Source: Diorhabda sublineata
Lineage: Eukaryota > Arthropoda > Insecta > Coleoptera > Chrysomelidae
Length of the DNA stretch: 64,000 bases
Reading direction: 5' to 3'
NCBI RefSeq assembly: GCF_026230105.1
Contig: NC_079478.1
Coordinates: forward strand, 21,591,653 to 21,655,652
The position numbers and the translations under genes were made by a program. The notes under the pieces are model-generated. The model was given only the letters and a program-made list of their open reading frames with translations. It made no database searches and was not told the DNA's origin. The stretch's first letter is position 1. Each line of letters begins with the position of its first letter. Positions 13,143 through 26,124 of the stretch are shown in pieces.

Positions 13143-13472
13143 ATTATTACAAAGTGACAGTTGACCTCAATGGGCTTCAATGGATTTTATTCGATGATAT
13201 CTGACAAAGTTAGATGCAAACTCACTCAAATATATAAGAAATGTTGGAATTCGACTTCAAATCAGGAAGATAGACTTTGAAAATTTTCAATTATTACAAA
13301 GTGACAGTTGACATCAATGGGCTTCAATCGATGTTTTTCGATGATATATGCCAAAGTTATTCGCAAACTCACTCAAATATATGAGAAATGTTGAAATTCG
13401 ACTTCAAATAAGGAAGATAGACTTGGAAAATTTTCAATTAACACAAAGTGACAGTTGACCTCAATGGGCTTC
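13143..13472 (+). repeat. Island of A-type monomers in the B array (copy 1)
   Basis: About 330 bp revert to the A family: CAATTATTACAAAGTGACAG, TTGACCTC, TTGGAATTCG, CGATGTTTTTCG, ATAAGGAAG and ACTTGGAAAA. B-type sequence returns from about 13,475 (AATGTAAATCGACG), and a hybrid monomer follows (CACTCAAATATATAAG, then AAATGAGG). The island has private changes (GGATTTTATTCG, GACATCAATGG, ATATGCCAAAG) not seen in the main A array. In-frame stops return with it. Confidence 0.85.
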
Positions 13473-14615
13473 AATAAATGTAAATCGACGATATCTGACA
13501 AAGTTAGATGCAAACTCACTCAAATATATAAGAAATGTTAAAATTCGACTTCAAATGAGGAAGATAGACTTTGAAAATTTTCAATAAACACAAAGTGACA
13601 ATCGACCTCAATGGGCTTCAATGAATGTAAATCGACGATATCTGATAAAGTTAGATGCGAACTGATTCAAATATATGAGAAATGTTGAAATTCGACTTCA
13701 AATGAGGAAGATAGACTTTGAAAATTTTCAATCAACACAAAGTGAGAATCGACTTCAATGGGCTTCAATGAATGTAAATCGACGATATCTGACAAAGTTA
13801 GATGCAAACTCATTCAAATATATGAGAAATGTTGAAATTCGACTTCAAATGAGGAAGATAGACTTTGAAAATTTTCAATCAACACAAAGTGAGAATCGAC
13901 TTCAATGGGCTTCAATGAATGTAAATCGACGATATCTGACAAAGTTATATGCAAACTCATTCAATTATATGAGAAATGTTGAAATTCGACTTCAAATGAG
14001 GAAGATAGACTTTGAAAATTTTCAATCAACACAAAGTGAGAATCGACTTCAATGGGCTTCAATGAATGTAAATCGACGATATCTGACAAAGTTAGATGCA
14101 AACTCATTCAAATATATGAGAAATGTTGAAATTCGACTTCAAATGAGGAAGATAGACTTTGAAAATTTTCAATCAACACAAAGTGAGAATCGACTTCAAT
14201 GGGCTTCAATGAATGTAAATCGACGATATCTGACAAAGTTAGATGCAAACTCATTCAAATATATGAGAAATGTTGAAATTCGACTTCAAATGAGGAAGAT
14301 AGACTTTGAAAATTTTCAATCAACACAAAGTGAGAATCGTCTTCAATGGGCTTCAATGAATGTAAATCGACGATATCTGACAAAGTTAGATGCAAACTCA
14401 TTCAAATATATGAGAAATGTTGAAATTCGACTTCAAATGAGGAAGATAGACTTTGAAAATTTTCAATCAACACAAAGTGAGAATCGACTTCAATGGGCTT
14501 CAATGAATGTAAATCGACGATATCTGACAAAGTTATATGCAAACTCATTCAAATATATGAGAAATGTTAGAATTCGACTCCAAATTAGGAAGATAGACTT
14601 TGAAAATTTTCAATT

Positions 14616-14653
14616 AACACAAAGTGACATTCAAATATATGAGAAATGTTGAA
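14616..14653 (+). repeat. 82-bp truncated monomer junction (copy 2 of 3)
   Basis: Same GTGAC-to-ATTCAAAT junction and same preceding d-like monomer as at 12,631, displaced by 1,993 bp. Confidence 0.9.
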
Positions 14654-15135
14654 ATTCGACTTCAAATGAGGAAGATAGACTTTGAAAATTTTCAATCAAC
14701 ACAAAGTGAGAATCGACTTCAATGGGCTTCAATGAATGTAAATCGACGATATCTGACAAAGTTAGATGCAAACTCATTCAAATATATGAGAAATGTTGAA
14801 ATTCGACTTCAAATGAGGAAGATAGACTTTGAATATTTTCAATCAACACAAAGTGAGAATCGACTTCAATGGGCTTCAATAGATGTAAATCGACGATATC
14901 TGACAAAGTTAGATGCAAACTCATTCAAATATATGAGAAATGTTGAAATTCGACTTCAAATGAGGAAGATAGACTTTGAAAATTTTCAATCAACACAAAG
15001 TGAGAATCGACTTCAATGGGCTTCAATGAATGTAAATCGACGATATCTGACAAAATTAGATGCAAACTCATTCAAATATATGAGAAATGTTGAAATTCGA
15101 CTTCAAATGAGGAAGATAGACTTTGAAAATTTTCA

Positions 15136-15465
15136 ATTATTACAAAGTGACAGTTGACCTCAATGGGCTTCAATGGATTTTATTCGATGATATCTGACAA
15201 AGTTAGATGCAAACTCACTCAAATATATAAGAAATGTTGGAATTCGACTTCAAATCAGGAAGATAGACTTTGAAAATTTTCAATTATTACAAAGTGACAG
15301 TTGACATCAATGGGCTTCAATCGATGTTTTTCGATGATATATGCCAAAGTTATTCGCAAACTCACTCAAATATATGAGAAATGTTGAAATTCGACTTCAA
15401 ATAAGGAAGATAGACTTGGAAAATTTTCAATTAACACAAAGTGACAGTTGACCTCAATGGGCTTC
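15136..15465 (+). repeat. Island of A-type monomers in the B array (copy 2)
   Basis: Duplicate of the 13,143 island at 1,993 bp, sharing its private changes. It shows that A and B monomers were already interleaved before the 1,993-bp block was duplicated. Confidence 0.85.
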
Positions 15466-16167
15466 AATAAATGTAAATCGACGATATCTGACAAAGTTAG
15501 ATGCAAACTCACTCAAATATATAAGAAATGTTAAAATTCGACTTCAAATGAGGAAGATAGACTTTGAAAATTTTCAATAAACACAAAGTGACAATCGACC
15601 TCAATGGGCTTCAATGAATGTAAATCGACGATATCTGATAAAGTTAGATGCGAACTCATTCAAATATATGAGAAATGTTGAAATTCGACTTCAAATGAGG
15701 AAGATAGACTTTGAAAATTTTCAATCAACACAAAGTGAGAATCGACTTCAATGGGCTTCAATGAATGTAAATCGACGATATCTGACAAAGTTAGATGCAA
15801 ACTCATTCAAATATATGAGAAATGTTGAAATTCGACTTCAAATGAGGAAGATAGACTTTGAAAATTTTCAATCAACACAAAGTGAGAATCGACTTCAATG
15901 GGCTTCAATGAATGTAAATCGACGATATCTGACAAAGTTATATGCAAACTCATTCAATTATATGAGAAATGTTGAAATTCGACTTCAAATGAGGAAGATA
16001 GACTTTGAAAATTTTCAATCAACACAAAGTGAGAATCGACTTCAATGGGCTTCAATGAATGTAAATCGACGATATCTGACAAAGTTAGATGCAAACTCAT
16101 TCAAATATATGAGAAATGTTAGAATTCGACTCCAAATTAGGAAGATAGACTTTGAAAATTTTCAATT

Positions 16168-16205
16168 AACACAAAGTGACATTCAAATATATGAGAAATG
16201 TTGAA
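16168..16205 (+). repeat. 82-bp truncated monomer junction (copy 3 of 3)
   Basis: Same junction, displaced by 1,552 bp from copy 2. The preceding d-like monomer has TTAGATGC, whereas copies 1 and 2 have TTATATGC. The next monomer carries the AATCTAAATCG change seen in the later e-type monomers. Confidence 0.9.
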
Positions 16206-17717
16206 ATTCGACTTCAAATGAGGAAGATAGACTTTGAAAATTTTCAATCAACACAAAGTGAGAATCGACTTCAATGGGCTTCAATGAATCTAAATCGACG
16301 ATATCTGACAAAGTTAGATGCAAACTCATTCAAATATATGAGAAATGTTGAAATTCGACTTCAAATGAGGAAGATAGACTTTGAAAATTTTCAATCAACA
16401 CAAAGTGAGAATCGACTTCAATGGGCTTCAATGAATGTAAATCGACGATATCTGACAAAGTTATATGCAAACTCATTCAATTATATGAGAAATGTTGAAA
16501 TTCAACTTCAAATGAGGAAGATAGACTTTGAAAATTTTCAATAAATCAAAGTGAGAATCGACTTCAATGGGCTTCAATGAATGTAAATCGACGATATCTG
16601 ATCAAGTTAGATGCGAACTCATTCAATTATATGAGAAATGTTGAAATTCGACTTCAAATGAGGAAGGTAGACTATGAAAATTTTCAATAAACACAAAGTG
16701 ACAATCGACCTCAATGGGCTTCAATGAATGTAAATCGACGATATCTGACAAAGTTTGATGCAAACTCATTCAAATATATGAGAAATGTTGAAATTCGACT
16801 TCAAATGAGGAAGATAGACTTTGAAAATTTTCAATCAACACAAAGTGAGAATCGACTTCAATGGGCTTCAATGAATGTAAATCGACGATATCTGACAAAG
16901 TTAGATGCAAACTCATTCAAATATATGAGAAATGTTGAAATTCGACTTCAAATGAGGAAGATAGAATTTGAAAATTTTCAATCAACACAAAGTGAGAATC
17001 GACTTCAATGGGCTTCAATGAATGTAAATCGACGATATCTGACAAAGTTAGATGCAAACTCATTCAAATATATGAGGAATGTTGAAATTCGACTTCAAAT
17101 GAGGAAGATAGACTTTGAAAATTTTCAATCAACACAAATTGAGAATCGACTTCAATGGGCTTCAATGAATGTAAATCGACGATATCTGACAAAGTTAGAT
17201 GCAAACTCATTCAAATATATGAGAAATGTTGAAATTCGACTTCACATGAGGAAGATAGACTTTGAAAATTTTCAATCAACACAAAGTGAGAATCGACTTC
17301 AATAGGCTTCAATGAATGTAAATCGACGATATCTGACAAAGTTATATGCAAACTCATTCAAATATATGAGAAATGTTGAAATTACGACTTCAAATGAGGA
17401 AGATAGACTTTGAAAATTTTCAATCAACACAAAGTGAGAATCGACTTCAATGGGCTTCAATGAATGTAAATCGACGATATCTGACAAAGTTAGATGCAAA
17501 CTCATTCAAATATATGAGAAATGTTAAAATTCGACTTCAAATGAGGAAGATAGACTTTGAAAATTTTCAATCAACACAAAGTGAGAATCGACTTCAATGG
17601 GCTTCAATGAATGTAAATCGACGATATCTGACAAAGTTACATGCAAACTCATTCAAATATATGAGAAATGTTGAAATTCGACTTCAAATGAGGAAGATAG
17701 ACTTTGAAAATTTTCAA

Positions 17718-17772
17718 TTATTACAAAGTGACAGTAGACCTCAATGGGCATCAATGGATGTTATTCGATGAT
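17718..17772 (+). repeat. A-like patch with private changes (1 of 4)
   Basis: TTATTACAAAGTGACAGTAG followed by ACCTCAATGGGCATCAATGG and TGTTATTCGATG forms an A-type segment of about 55 bp within B monomers. It differs from ordinary A sequence by GTAGACC (not GTTGACC) and GGGCATC (not GGGCTTC). The TGA in CGATGATATC closes the open frame. Copies are at 19,923, 21,689 and, far away, 58,859. Confidence 0.85.
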
Positions 17773-18275
17773 ATCTGACAAAGTTAGATGCAAACTCATT
17801 CAAATATATGAGAAATGTTGAAATTCGACTTCAAATGAGGAAGATAGACTTTGAAAATTTTCAATCAACACAAAGTGAGAATCGACTTCAATGGGCTTCA
17901 ATGAATGTAAATCGACGATATCTGACAAAGTTAGATGCAAACTCATTCAAATATATGAGAAATGTTAAATCGACTTCAAATGAGGAAGATAGACTTTGAA
18001 AATTTTCAATAAACACAAAGTGACAATCGACCTCAATGGGCTTCAATGAATGTAAATCGACGATATCTGATAAAGTTAGATGCGAACTCATTCAAATATA
18101 TGAGAAATGTTGAAATTCGACTTCAAATGAGGAAGATAGACTTTGAAAATTTTCAATCCACACAAAGTGAGAATCGACTTCAATGGGCTTCAATGAATGT
18201 AAATCGACGATATCTGACAAAGTTAGATGCAAACTCATTCAAATATATGAGAAATGTTGAAATTCGACTTCAAAT

Positions 18276-18289
18276 GAGGAAAGATTGAC
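18276..18289 (+). repeat. 148-bp frameshifted monomer marker (first of five)
   Basis: GAGGAAAGATTGAC replaces GAGGAAGATAGAC: one inserted A plus an A-to-T change, which creates an in-frame TGA after the shift. Identical markers lie at 18,865, 20,336, 20,631 and 22,677. Spacings are 589, 1,471, 295 and 2,046 bp, so one event was copied five times as blocks of two or more monomers were duplicated. Confidence 0.9.
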
Positions 18290-18929
18290 TTTGAAAATTT
18301 TCAATCAACACAAAGTGAGAATCGACTTCAATGGGCTTCAATGAATGTAAATCGACGATATCTGACAAAGTTAGATGCAAACTCATTCAAATATATGAGA
18401 AATGTTGAAATTCGACTTCAAATGAGGAAGATAGACTTTGAAAATTTTCAATCCACACAAAGTGAGAATCGACTTCAATGGGCTTCAATGAATGTAAATC
18501 GACGATATCTGACAAAGTTAGATGCAAACTCATTCAAATATATGAGAAATGTTAGAATTCGACTCCAAATGAGGAAGATAGACTTTGAAAATTTTCAATC
18601 AACACAAAGTGAGAATCGACTTCAATGGGCTTCAATGAATGTAAATCGACGATATCTGACAAAGTTAGATGCAAACTCATTCAAATATATGAGAAATGTT
18701 GAAATTCGACTTCAAATGAGGAAGATAGACTTTGAAAATTTTCAATCCACACAAAGTGAGAATCGACTTCAATGGGCTTCAATGAATGTAAATCGACGAT
18801 ATCTGACAAAGTTAGATGCAAACTCATTCAAATATATGAGAAATGTTGAAATTCGACTTCAAATGAGGAAAGATTGACTTTGAAAATTTTCAATTAACAC
18901 AAAGTGAGAATCGACTTCAATGGGCTTCA

Positions 18930-20695
18930 ATGAATGTAAATCGACGATATCTGACAAAGTTAGATGCAAACTCATTCAAATATATGAGAAATGTTGAAAT
19001 TCGACTTCAAATGAGGAAGATAGACTTTGAAAATTTTCAATCCACACAAAGTGAGAATCGACTTCAATGGGCTTCAATGAATGTAAATCGACGATATCTG
19101 ACAAAGTTAGATGCAAACTCATTCAAATATATGAGAAATGTTAGAATTCGACTCCAAATTAGGAAGATAGACTTTGAAAATTTTCAATCAACACAAAGTG
19201 AGAATCGACTTCAATGGGCTTCAATGAATGTAAATCGACGATATCTGACAAAGTTAGATGCAAACTCATTCAAATATATGAGAAATGTTGAAATTCGACT
19301 TCAAATGAGGAAGATAGACTTTGAAAATTTTCAATCAACACAAAGTGAGAATCGACTTCAATGGGCTTCAATGAATGTAAATCGACGATATCTGACAAAG
19401 TTAGATGCAAACTCATTCAAATATATGAGAAATGTTGAAATCCGACTTCACATGAGGAATATAGACTTTGAAAATTTTCAATCAACACAAAGTGAGAATC
19501 GACTTCAATAGGCTTCAATGAATGTAAATCGACGATATCTGACAAAGTTATATGCAAACTCATTCAAATATATGAGAAATGTTGAAATCCGACTTCAAAT
19601 GAGGAAGATAGACTTTGAAAATTTTCAATCAACACAAAGTGAGAATCGACTTCAATGGGCTTCAATGAATGTAAATCGACGATATCTGACAAAGTTAGAT
19701 GCAAACTCATTCAAATATATGAGAAATGTTAAAATTCGACTTCAAATGAGGAAGATAGACTTTGAAAATTTTCAATCAACACAAAGTGAGAATCGACTTC
19801 AATGGGCTTCAATGAATGTAAATCGACGATATCTGACAAAGTTACATGCAAACTCATTCAAATATATGAGAAATGTTGAAATTCGACTTCAAATGAGGAA
19901 GATAGACTTTGAAAATTTTCAATTATTACAAAGTGACAGTAGACCTCAATGGGCATCAATGGATGTTATTCGATGATATCTGACAAAGTTAGATGCAAAC
20001 TCATTCAAATATATGAGAAATGTTGAAATTCGACTTCAAATGAGGAAGATAGACTTTGAAAATTTTCAATCAACACAAAGTGAGAATCGACTTCAATGGG
20101 CTTCAATGAATGTAAATCGACGATATCTGACAAAGTTAGATGCAAACTCATTCAAATATATGAGAAATGTTGAAATTCGACTTCAAATGAGGAAGATAGA
20201 CTTTGAAAATTTTCAATCCACACAAAGTGAGAATCGACTTCAATGGGCTTCAATGAATGTAAATCGACGATATCTGACAAAGTTAGATGCAAACTCATTC
20301 AAATATATGAGAAATGTTGAAATTCGACTTCAAATGAGGAAAGATTGACTTTGAAAATTTTCAATCAACACAAAGTGAGAATCGACTTCAATGGGCTTCA
20401 ATGAATGTAAATCGACGATATCTGACAAAGTTAGATGCAAACTCATTCAAATATATGAGAAATGTTGAAATTCGACTTCAAATGAGGAAGATAGACTTTG
20501 AAAATTTTCAATCCACACAAAGTGAGAATCGACTTCAATGGGCTTCAATGAATGTAAATCGACGATATCTGACAAAGTTAGATGCAAACTCATTCAAATA
20601 TATGAGAAATGTTGAAATTCGACTTCAAATGAGGAAAGATTGACTTTGAAAATTTTCAATCAACACAAAGTGAGAATCGACTTCAATGGGCTTCA
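18930..20695 (+). repeat. Amplified block, copy 2 of 3 (1,766 bp)
   Basis: Repeats the marker series of copy 1 (CACATGAGG at about 19,449, the AATAGGC stop, TTACATGC, and the A-like patch at 19,923-19,977). Two 148-bp monomers with GAGGAAAGATTGAC lie inside it (20,336 and 20,631), so its length is 12 periods plus two. GTTGAAATCCGAC and GAGGAATATAG are private to copies 2 and 3. Confidence 0.85.
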
Positions 20696-22292
20696 ATGAA
20701 TGTAAATCGACGATATCTGACAAAGTTAGATGCAAACTCATTCAAATATATGAGAAATGTTGAAATTCGACTTCAAATGAGGAAGATAGACTTTGAAAAT
20801 TTTCAATCCACACAAAGTGAGAATCGACTTCAATGGGCTTCAATGAATGTAAATCGACGATATCTGACAAAGTTAGATGCAAACTCATTCAAATATATGA
20901 GAAATGTTAGAATTCGACTCCAAATTAGGAAGATAGACTTTGAAAATTTTCAATCAACACAAAGTGAGAATCGACTTCAATGGGCTTCAATGAATGTAAA
21001 TCGACGATATCTGACAAAGTTAGATGCAAACTCATTCAAATATATGAGAAATGTTGAAATTCGACTTCAAATGAGGAAGATAGACTTTGAAAATTTTCAA
21101 TCAACACAAAGTGAGAATCGACTTCAATGGGCTTCAATGAATGTAAATCGACGATATCTGACAAAGTTAGATGCAAACTCATTCAAATATATGAGAAATG
21201 TTGAAATCCGACTTCACATGAGGAATATAGACTTTGAAAATTTTCAATCAACACAAAGTGAGAATCGACTTCAATAGGCTTCAATGAATGTAAATCGACG
21301 ATATCTGACAAAGTTATATGCAAACTCATTCAAATATATGAGAAATGTTGAAATTCGACTTCAAATGAGGAAGATAGACTTTGAAAATTTTCAATCAACA
21401 CAAAGTGAGAATCGACTTCAATGGGCTTCAATGAATGTAAATCGACGATATCTGACAAAGTTAGATGCAAACTCATTCAAATATATGAGAAATGTTAAAA
21501 TTCGACTTCAAATGAGGAAGATAGACTTTGAAAATTTTCAATCAACACAAAGTGAGAATCGACTTCAATGGGCTTCAATGAATGTAAATCGACGATATCT
21601 GACAAAGTTACATGCAAACTCATTCAAATATATGAGAAATGTTGAAATTCGACTTCAAATGAGGAAGATAGACTTTGAAAATTTTCAATTATTACAAAGT
21701 GACAGTAGACCTCAATGGGCATCAATGGATGTTATTCGATGATATCTGACAAAGTTAGATGCAAACTCATTCAAATATATGAGAAATGTTGAAATTCGAC
21801 TTCAAATGAGGAAGATAGACTTTGAAAATTTTCAATAAACACAAAGTGAGAATCGACTTCAATGGGCTTCAATGAATGTAAATCGACGATATCTGACAAA
21901 GTGAGATGCAAACTCATTCAAATATATGAGAAATGTTAAATCGACTTCAAATGAGGAAGATAGACTTTGAAAATTTTCAATAAACACAAAGTGACAATCG
22001 ACCTCAATGGGCTTCAATGAATGTAAATCGACGATATCTGATAAAGTTAGATGCGAACTCATTCAAATATATGAGAAATGTTGAAATTCGACTTCAAATG
22101 AGGAAGATAGACTTTGAAAATTTTCATCAACACAAAGTGAGAATCGACTTCAATGGGCTTCAATGAATGTAAATCGACGATATCTGACAAAGTTAGATGC
22201 AAACTCATTCAAATATATGAGAAATGTTGAAATTCGACTTCAAATGAGGAAGATAGACTTTGAAAATTTTCAATCAACACAAAGTGAGAATC
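20696..22292 (+). repeat. Amplified block, copy 3 of 3
   Basis: Same series again (CACATGAGG at about 21,215, the AATAGGC stop, TTACATGC, and the A-like patch at 21,689-21,743). It ends in a region of small indels: AAAGTGAGATGC at about 21,902, a 2-bp deletion (GTTAAATCGAC) at about 21,939, a 1-bp deletion (TTTTCATCAACAC) at about 22,125, and the 10-bp deletion described below. The boundary with the next block is not sharp. Confidence 0.8.
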
Positions 22293-22310
22293 GACTTCAA
22301 TGAATGTAAA
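22285..22310 (+). repeat. 137-bp monomer from deletion between short direct repeats
   Basis: The normal CTTCAATGGGCTTCAATG is reduced to a single CTTCAATG, a loss of 10 bp. The two CTTCAATG octamers ten bases apart in every monomer explain the loss as slippage or short-repeat recombination. It is the only example I see in the window, which suggests that such slippage is rare or quickly lost by homogenisation. Confidence 0.85.
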
Positions 22311-22741
22311 TCGACGATATCTGACAAAGTTAGATGCAAACTCATTCAAATATATGAGAAATGTTGAAATTCGACTTCAAATGAGGAAGATAGACTTTGA
22401 AAATTTTCAATCAACACAAAGTGAGAATCGACTTCAATGGGCTTCAATGAATGTAAATCGACGATATCTGACAAAGTTAGATGCAAACTCATTCAAATAT
22501 ATGAGAAATGTTGAAATTCGACTTCAAATGAGGAAGATAGACTTTGAAAATTTTCAATCCACACAAAGTGAGAATCGACTTCAATGGGCTTCAATGAATG
22601 TAAATCGACGATATCTGACAAAGTTAGATGCAAACTCATTCAAATATATGAGAAATGTTGAAATTCGACTTCAAATGAGGAAAGATTGACTTTGAAAATT
22701 TTCAATCAACACAAAGTGAGAATCGACTTCAATGGGCTTCA

Positions 22742-24766
22742 ATGAATGTAAATCGACGATATCTGACAAAGTTAGATGCAAACTCATTCAAATATATGAG
22801 AAATGTTGAAATTCGACTTCAAATGAGGAAGATAGACTTTGAAAATTTTCAATCCACACAAAGTGAGAATCGACTTCAATGGGCTTCAATGAATGTAAAT
22901 CGACGATATCTGACAAAGTTAGATGCAAACTCATTCAAATATATGAGAAATGTTAGAATTCGACTCCAAATTAGGAAGATAGACTTTGAAAATTTTCAAT
23001 CAACACAAAGTGAGAATCGACTTCAATGGGCTTCAATGAATGTAAATCGACGATATCTGACAAAGTTAGATGCAAACTCATTCAAATATATGAGAAATGT
23101 TGAAATTCGACTTCAAATGAGGAAGATAGACTTTGAAAATTTTCAATCAACACAAAGTGAGAATCGACTTCAATGGGCTTCAATGAATGTAAATCGACGA
23201 TATCTGACAAAGTTAGATGCAAACTCATTCAAATATATGAGAAATGTTGAAATTCGACTTCAAATGAGGAAGATAGACTTTGAAAATTTTCAATCAACAC
23301 AAAGTGAGAATCGACTTCAATGGGCTTCAATGAATGTAAATCGACGATATCTGACAAAGTTAGATGCAAACTCATTCAAATATATGAGAAATGTTGAAAT
23401 TCGACTTCAAATGAGGAAGATAGACTTTGAAAATTTTCAATCCACACAAAGTGAGAATCGACTTCAATGGGCTTCAATGAATGTAAATCGACGATATCTG
23501 ACAAAGTTAGATGCAAACTCATTCAAATATATGAGAAATGTTAGAATTCGACTCCAAATGAGGAAGATAGACTTTGAAAATTTTCAATCAACACAAAGTG
23601 AGAATCGACTTCAATGGGCTTCAATGAATCTAAATCGACGATATCTGACAAAGTTAGATGCAAACTCATTCAAATATATGAGAAATGTTGAAATTCGACT
23701 TCAAATGAGGAAGATAGACTTTGAAAATTTTCAATCAACACAAAGTGAGAATCGACTTCAATGGGCTTCAATGAATGTAAATCGACGATATCTGACAAAG
23801 TTATATGCAAACTCATTCAATTATATGAGAAATGTTGAAATTCGACTTCAAATGAGGAAGATAGACTTTGAAAATTTTAAATCCACACAAAGTGAGAATC
23901 GACTTCAATGGGCTTCAATGAATGTAAATCGACGATATCTGACAAAGTTAGATGCAAACTCATTCAAATATATGAGAAATGTTAGAATTCGACTCCAAAT
24001 GAGGAAGATAGACTTTGAAAATTTTCAATCAACACAAAGTGAGAATCGACTTCAATAGGCTTCAATGAATCTAAATCGACGATATCTGACAAAGTTAGAT
24101 GCAAACTCATTCAAATATATGAGAAATGTTGAAATTCGACTTCAAATGAGGAAGATAGACTTTGAAAATTTTCAATCAACACAAAGTGAGAATCGACTTC
24201 AGTGGGCTTCAATGAATGTAAATCGACGATATCTGACAAAGTTAGATGCAAACTCATTCAAATATATGAGAAATGTTGAAATTCGACTTCAAATGAGGAA
24301 GATAGACTTTGAAAATTTTCAATCCACACAAAGTGAGAATCGACTTCAATGGGCTTCAATGAATGTAAATCGACGATATCTGACAAAGTTAGATGCAAAC
24401 TCATTCAAATATATGAGAAATGTTAGAATTCGACTCCAAATGAGGAAGATAGACTTTGAAAATTTTCAATCAACACAAAGTGAGAATCGACTTCAATGGG
24501 CTTCAATGAATCTAAATCGACGATATCTGACAAAGTTAGATGCAAACTCATTCAAATATATGAGAAATGTTGAAATTCGACTTCAAATGAGGAAGATAGA
24601 CTTTGAAAATTTTCAATCAACACAAAGTGAGAATCGACTTCAATGGGCTTCAATGAATGTAAATCGACGATATCTGAAAAAGTTATATGCAAACTCATTC
24701 AATTATATGAGAAATGTTGAAATTCGACTTCAAATGAGGAAGATAGACTTTGAAAATTTTCAATAA
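22742..24766 (+). repeat. B monomer block with alternating d, e and f types
   Basis: Fourteen 147-bp monomers in register. GTTAGAATTCGACTCC (d), AATCTAAATCG (e) and TTATATGC with CAATTATATG (f) appear in recurring order. The d-e-f order that later forms the second half of the hexamer is first seen here (about 23,483-23,920 and 24,359-24,766). One AATAGGC stop at about 24,056 and the terminal CAATAAACAC stop divide the open frame. Unusual changes are TTTTAAATCCAC (about 23,876) and CTGAAAAAG (about 24,676). Confidence 0.8.
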
Positions 24767-26124
24767 ACACAAAGTGAGAATCGACTTTAATGGGCTTCAA
24801 TGAATGTAAATCGACGATATCTGATAAAGTTAGATGCGAACTCATTCAATTATATGAGAAATGTTGAAATTCGACTTCAAATGAGGAAGGTAGACTTTGA
24901 AAATTTTCAATCAACACAAAGTGAGAATCGACTTCAATGGGCTTCAATGAATGTAAATCGACGATATCTGACAAAGTTAGATGCAAACTCATTCAAATAT
25001 ATGAGAAATGTTGAAATTCGACTTCAAATGAGGAAGATAGACTTTGAAAATTTTCAATCAACACAAAGTGAGAATCGACTTCAATGGGCTTCAATGAATG
25101 TAAATCGACGATATCTGACAAAGTTTGATGCAAACTCATTCAAATATATGAGAAATGTTGAAATTCGACTTCAAATGAGGAAGATAGACTTTGAAAATTT
25201 TCATCAACACAAAGTGAGAATCGACTTCAATGGGCTTCAATGAATGTAAATCGACGATATCTGACAAAGTTATATGCAAACTCATTCAAATATATGAGAA
25301 ATGTTGAAATTCGACTTCAAATGAGGAAGATAGACTTTGAAAATTTTCAATCAACACAAAGTGAGAATCGACTTCAATGGGCTTCAATGAATGTAAATCG
25401 ACGATATCTGACAAAGTTAGATGCAAACTCATTCAAATATATGAGAAATGTTGAAATTCGACTTCAAATGAGGAAGATAGACTTTGAAAATTTTCAATCA
25501 ACACAAAGTGAGAATCGACTTCAATGGGCTTCAATGAATCTAAATCGACGATATCTGACAAAGTTAGATGCAAACTCATTCAAATATATGAGAAATGTTG
25601 AAATTCGACTTCAAATGAGGAAGATAGACTTTGAAAATTTTCAATAAACACAAAGTGAGAATCGACTTCAATGGGCTTCAATGAATGTAAATCGACGATA
25701 TCTGATAAAGTTAGATGCGAACTCATTCAATTATATGAGAAATGTTGAAATTCGACTTCAAATGAGGAAGGTAGACTTTGAAAATTTTCAATCAACACAA
25801 AGTGAGAATCGACTTCAATGGGCTTCAATGAATGTAAATCGACGATATCTGACAAAGTTTGATGCAAACTCATACAAATATATGAGAAATGTTGAAATTC
25901 GACTTCAAATGAGGAAGATAGACTTTGAAAATTTTCAATCAACACAAAGTGAGAATCGACTTCAATGGGCTTCAATGAATGTAAATCGACGATATCTGAC
26001 AAAGTTATATGCAAACTCATTCAAATATATGAGAAATGTTGAAATTCGACTTCAAATGAGGAAGATAGACTTTGAAAATTTTCAATCAACACAAAGTGAG
26101 AATCGACTTCAATGGGCTTCAATG

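Larger units (their letters stand above)
11670..13662 (+). repeat. 1,993-bp tandem duplication, copy 1
   Basis: The unit is 14 periods minus a 65-bp deletion. It ends with an A-type island and is followed directly by copy 2. Private markers repeat at exactly 1,993 bp: GAATCGTCTTC (12,341 and 14,334), GTGACATTCAAATAT (12,631 and 14,624), TTTGAATATTTTC, CTTCAATAGATG and GATATATGCCAAAG. The first 600 bp of this copy have extra private changes (TATACGCATACTC, GACATCAAATG, GGAAGTTAG). Agreement is therefore best from about 12,300 onward. Confidence 0.85.
13663..15655 (+). repeat. 1,993-bp tandem duplication, copy 2
   Basis: Second copy of the block. It differs from copy 1 at few sites after the first 600 bp. 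One is an ACTGATTC variant at about 13,663 where the equivalent position downstream has ACTCATTC. A shorter relative follows: its 65-bp-deleted monomer lies 1,552 bp downstream (11 periods minus 65), so a version of this block with three fewer monomers extends to about 16,200. Confidence 0.85.
16724..18929 (+). repeat. Amplified block of about 2.2 kb, copy 1 of 3
   Basis: Equivalent positions recur 2,206 bp downstream (18,930) and a further 1,766 bp on (20,696). Shared private features in order are: CTTCACATGAGG (about 17,243), AATAGGCTTC giving an in-frame TAG (about 17,303), GTTAAAATTCGAC, TTACATGC, and an A-like patch with ACAGTAGACC and GGGCATCAATGG (17,718-17,772). Private to this copy are a 1-bp insertion at about 17,384 (AAATTACGAC) and a 2-bp deletion at about 17,968 (GTTAAATCGAC). 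The latter recurs at about 21,939. Confidence 0.85.

Noticed and set aside
17299..22062. Minus-strand open frames (also near 25,727-26,020 and 58,902-59,087)
   Set aside because: They are the reverse complement of the same satellite monomers, appearing where small indels or variants remove a stop.
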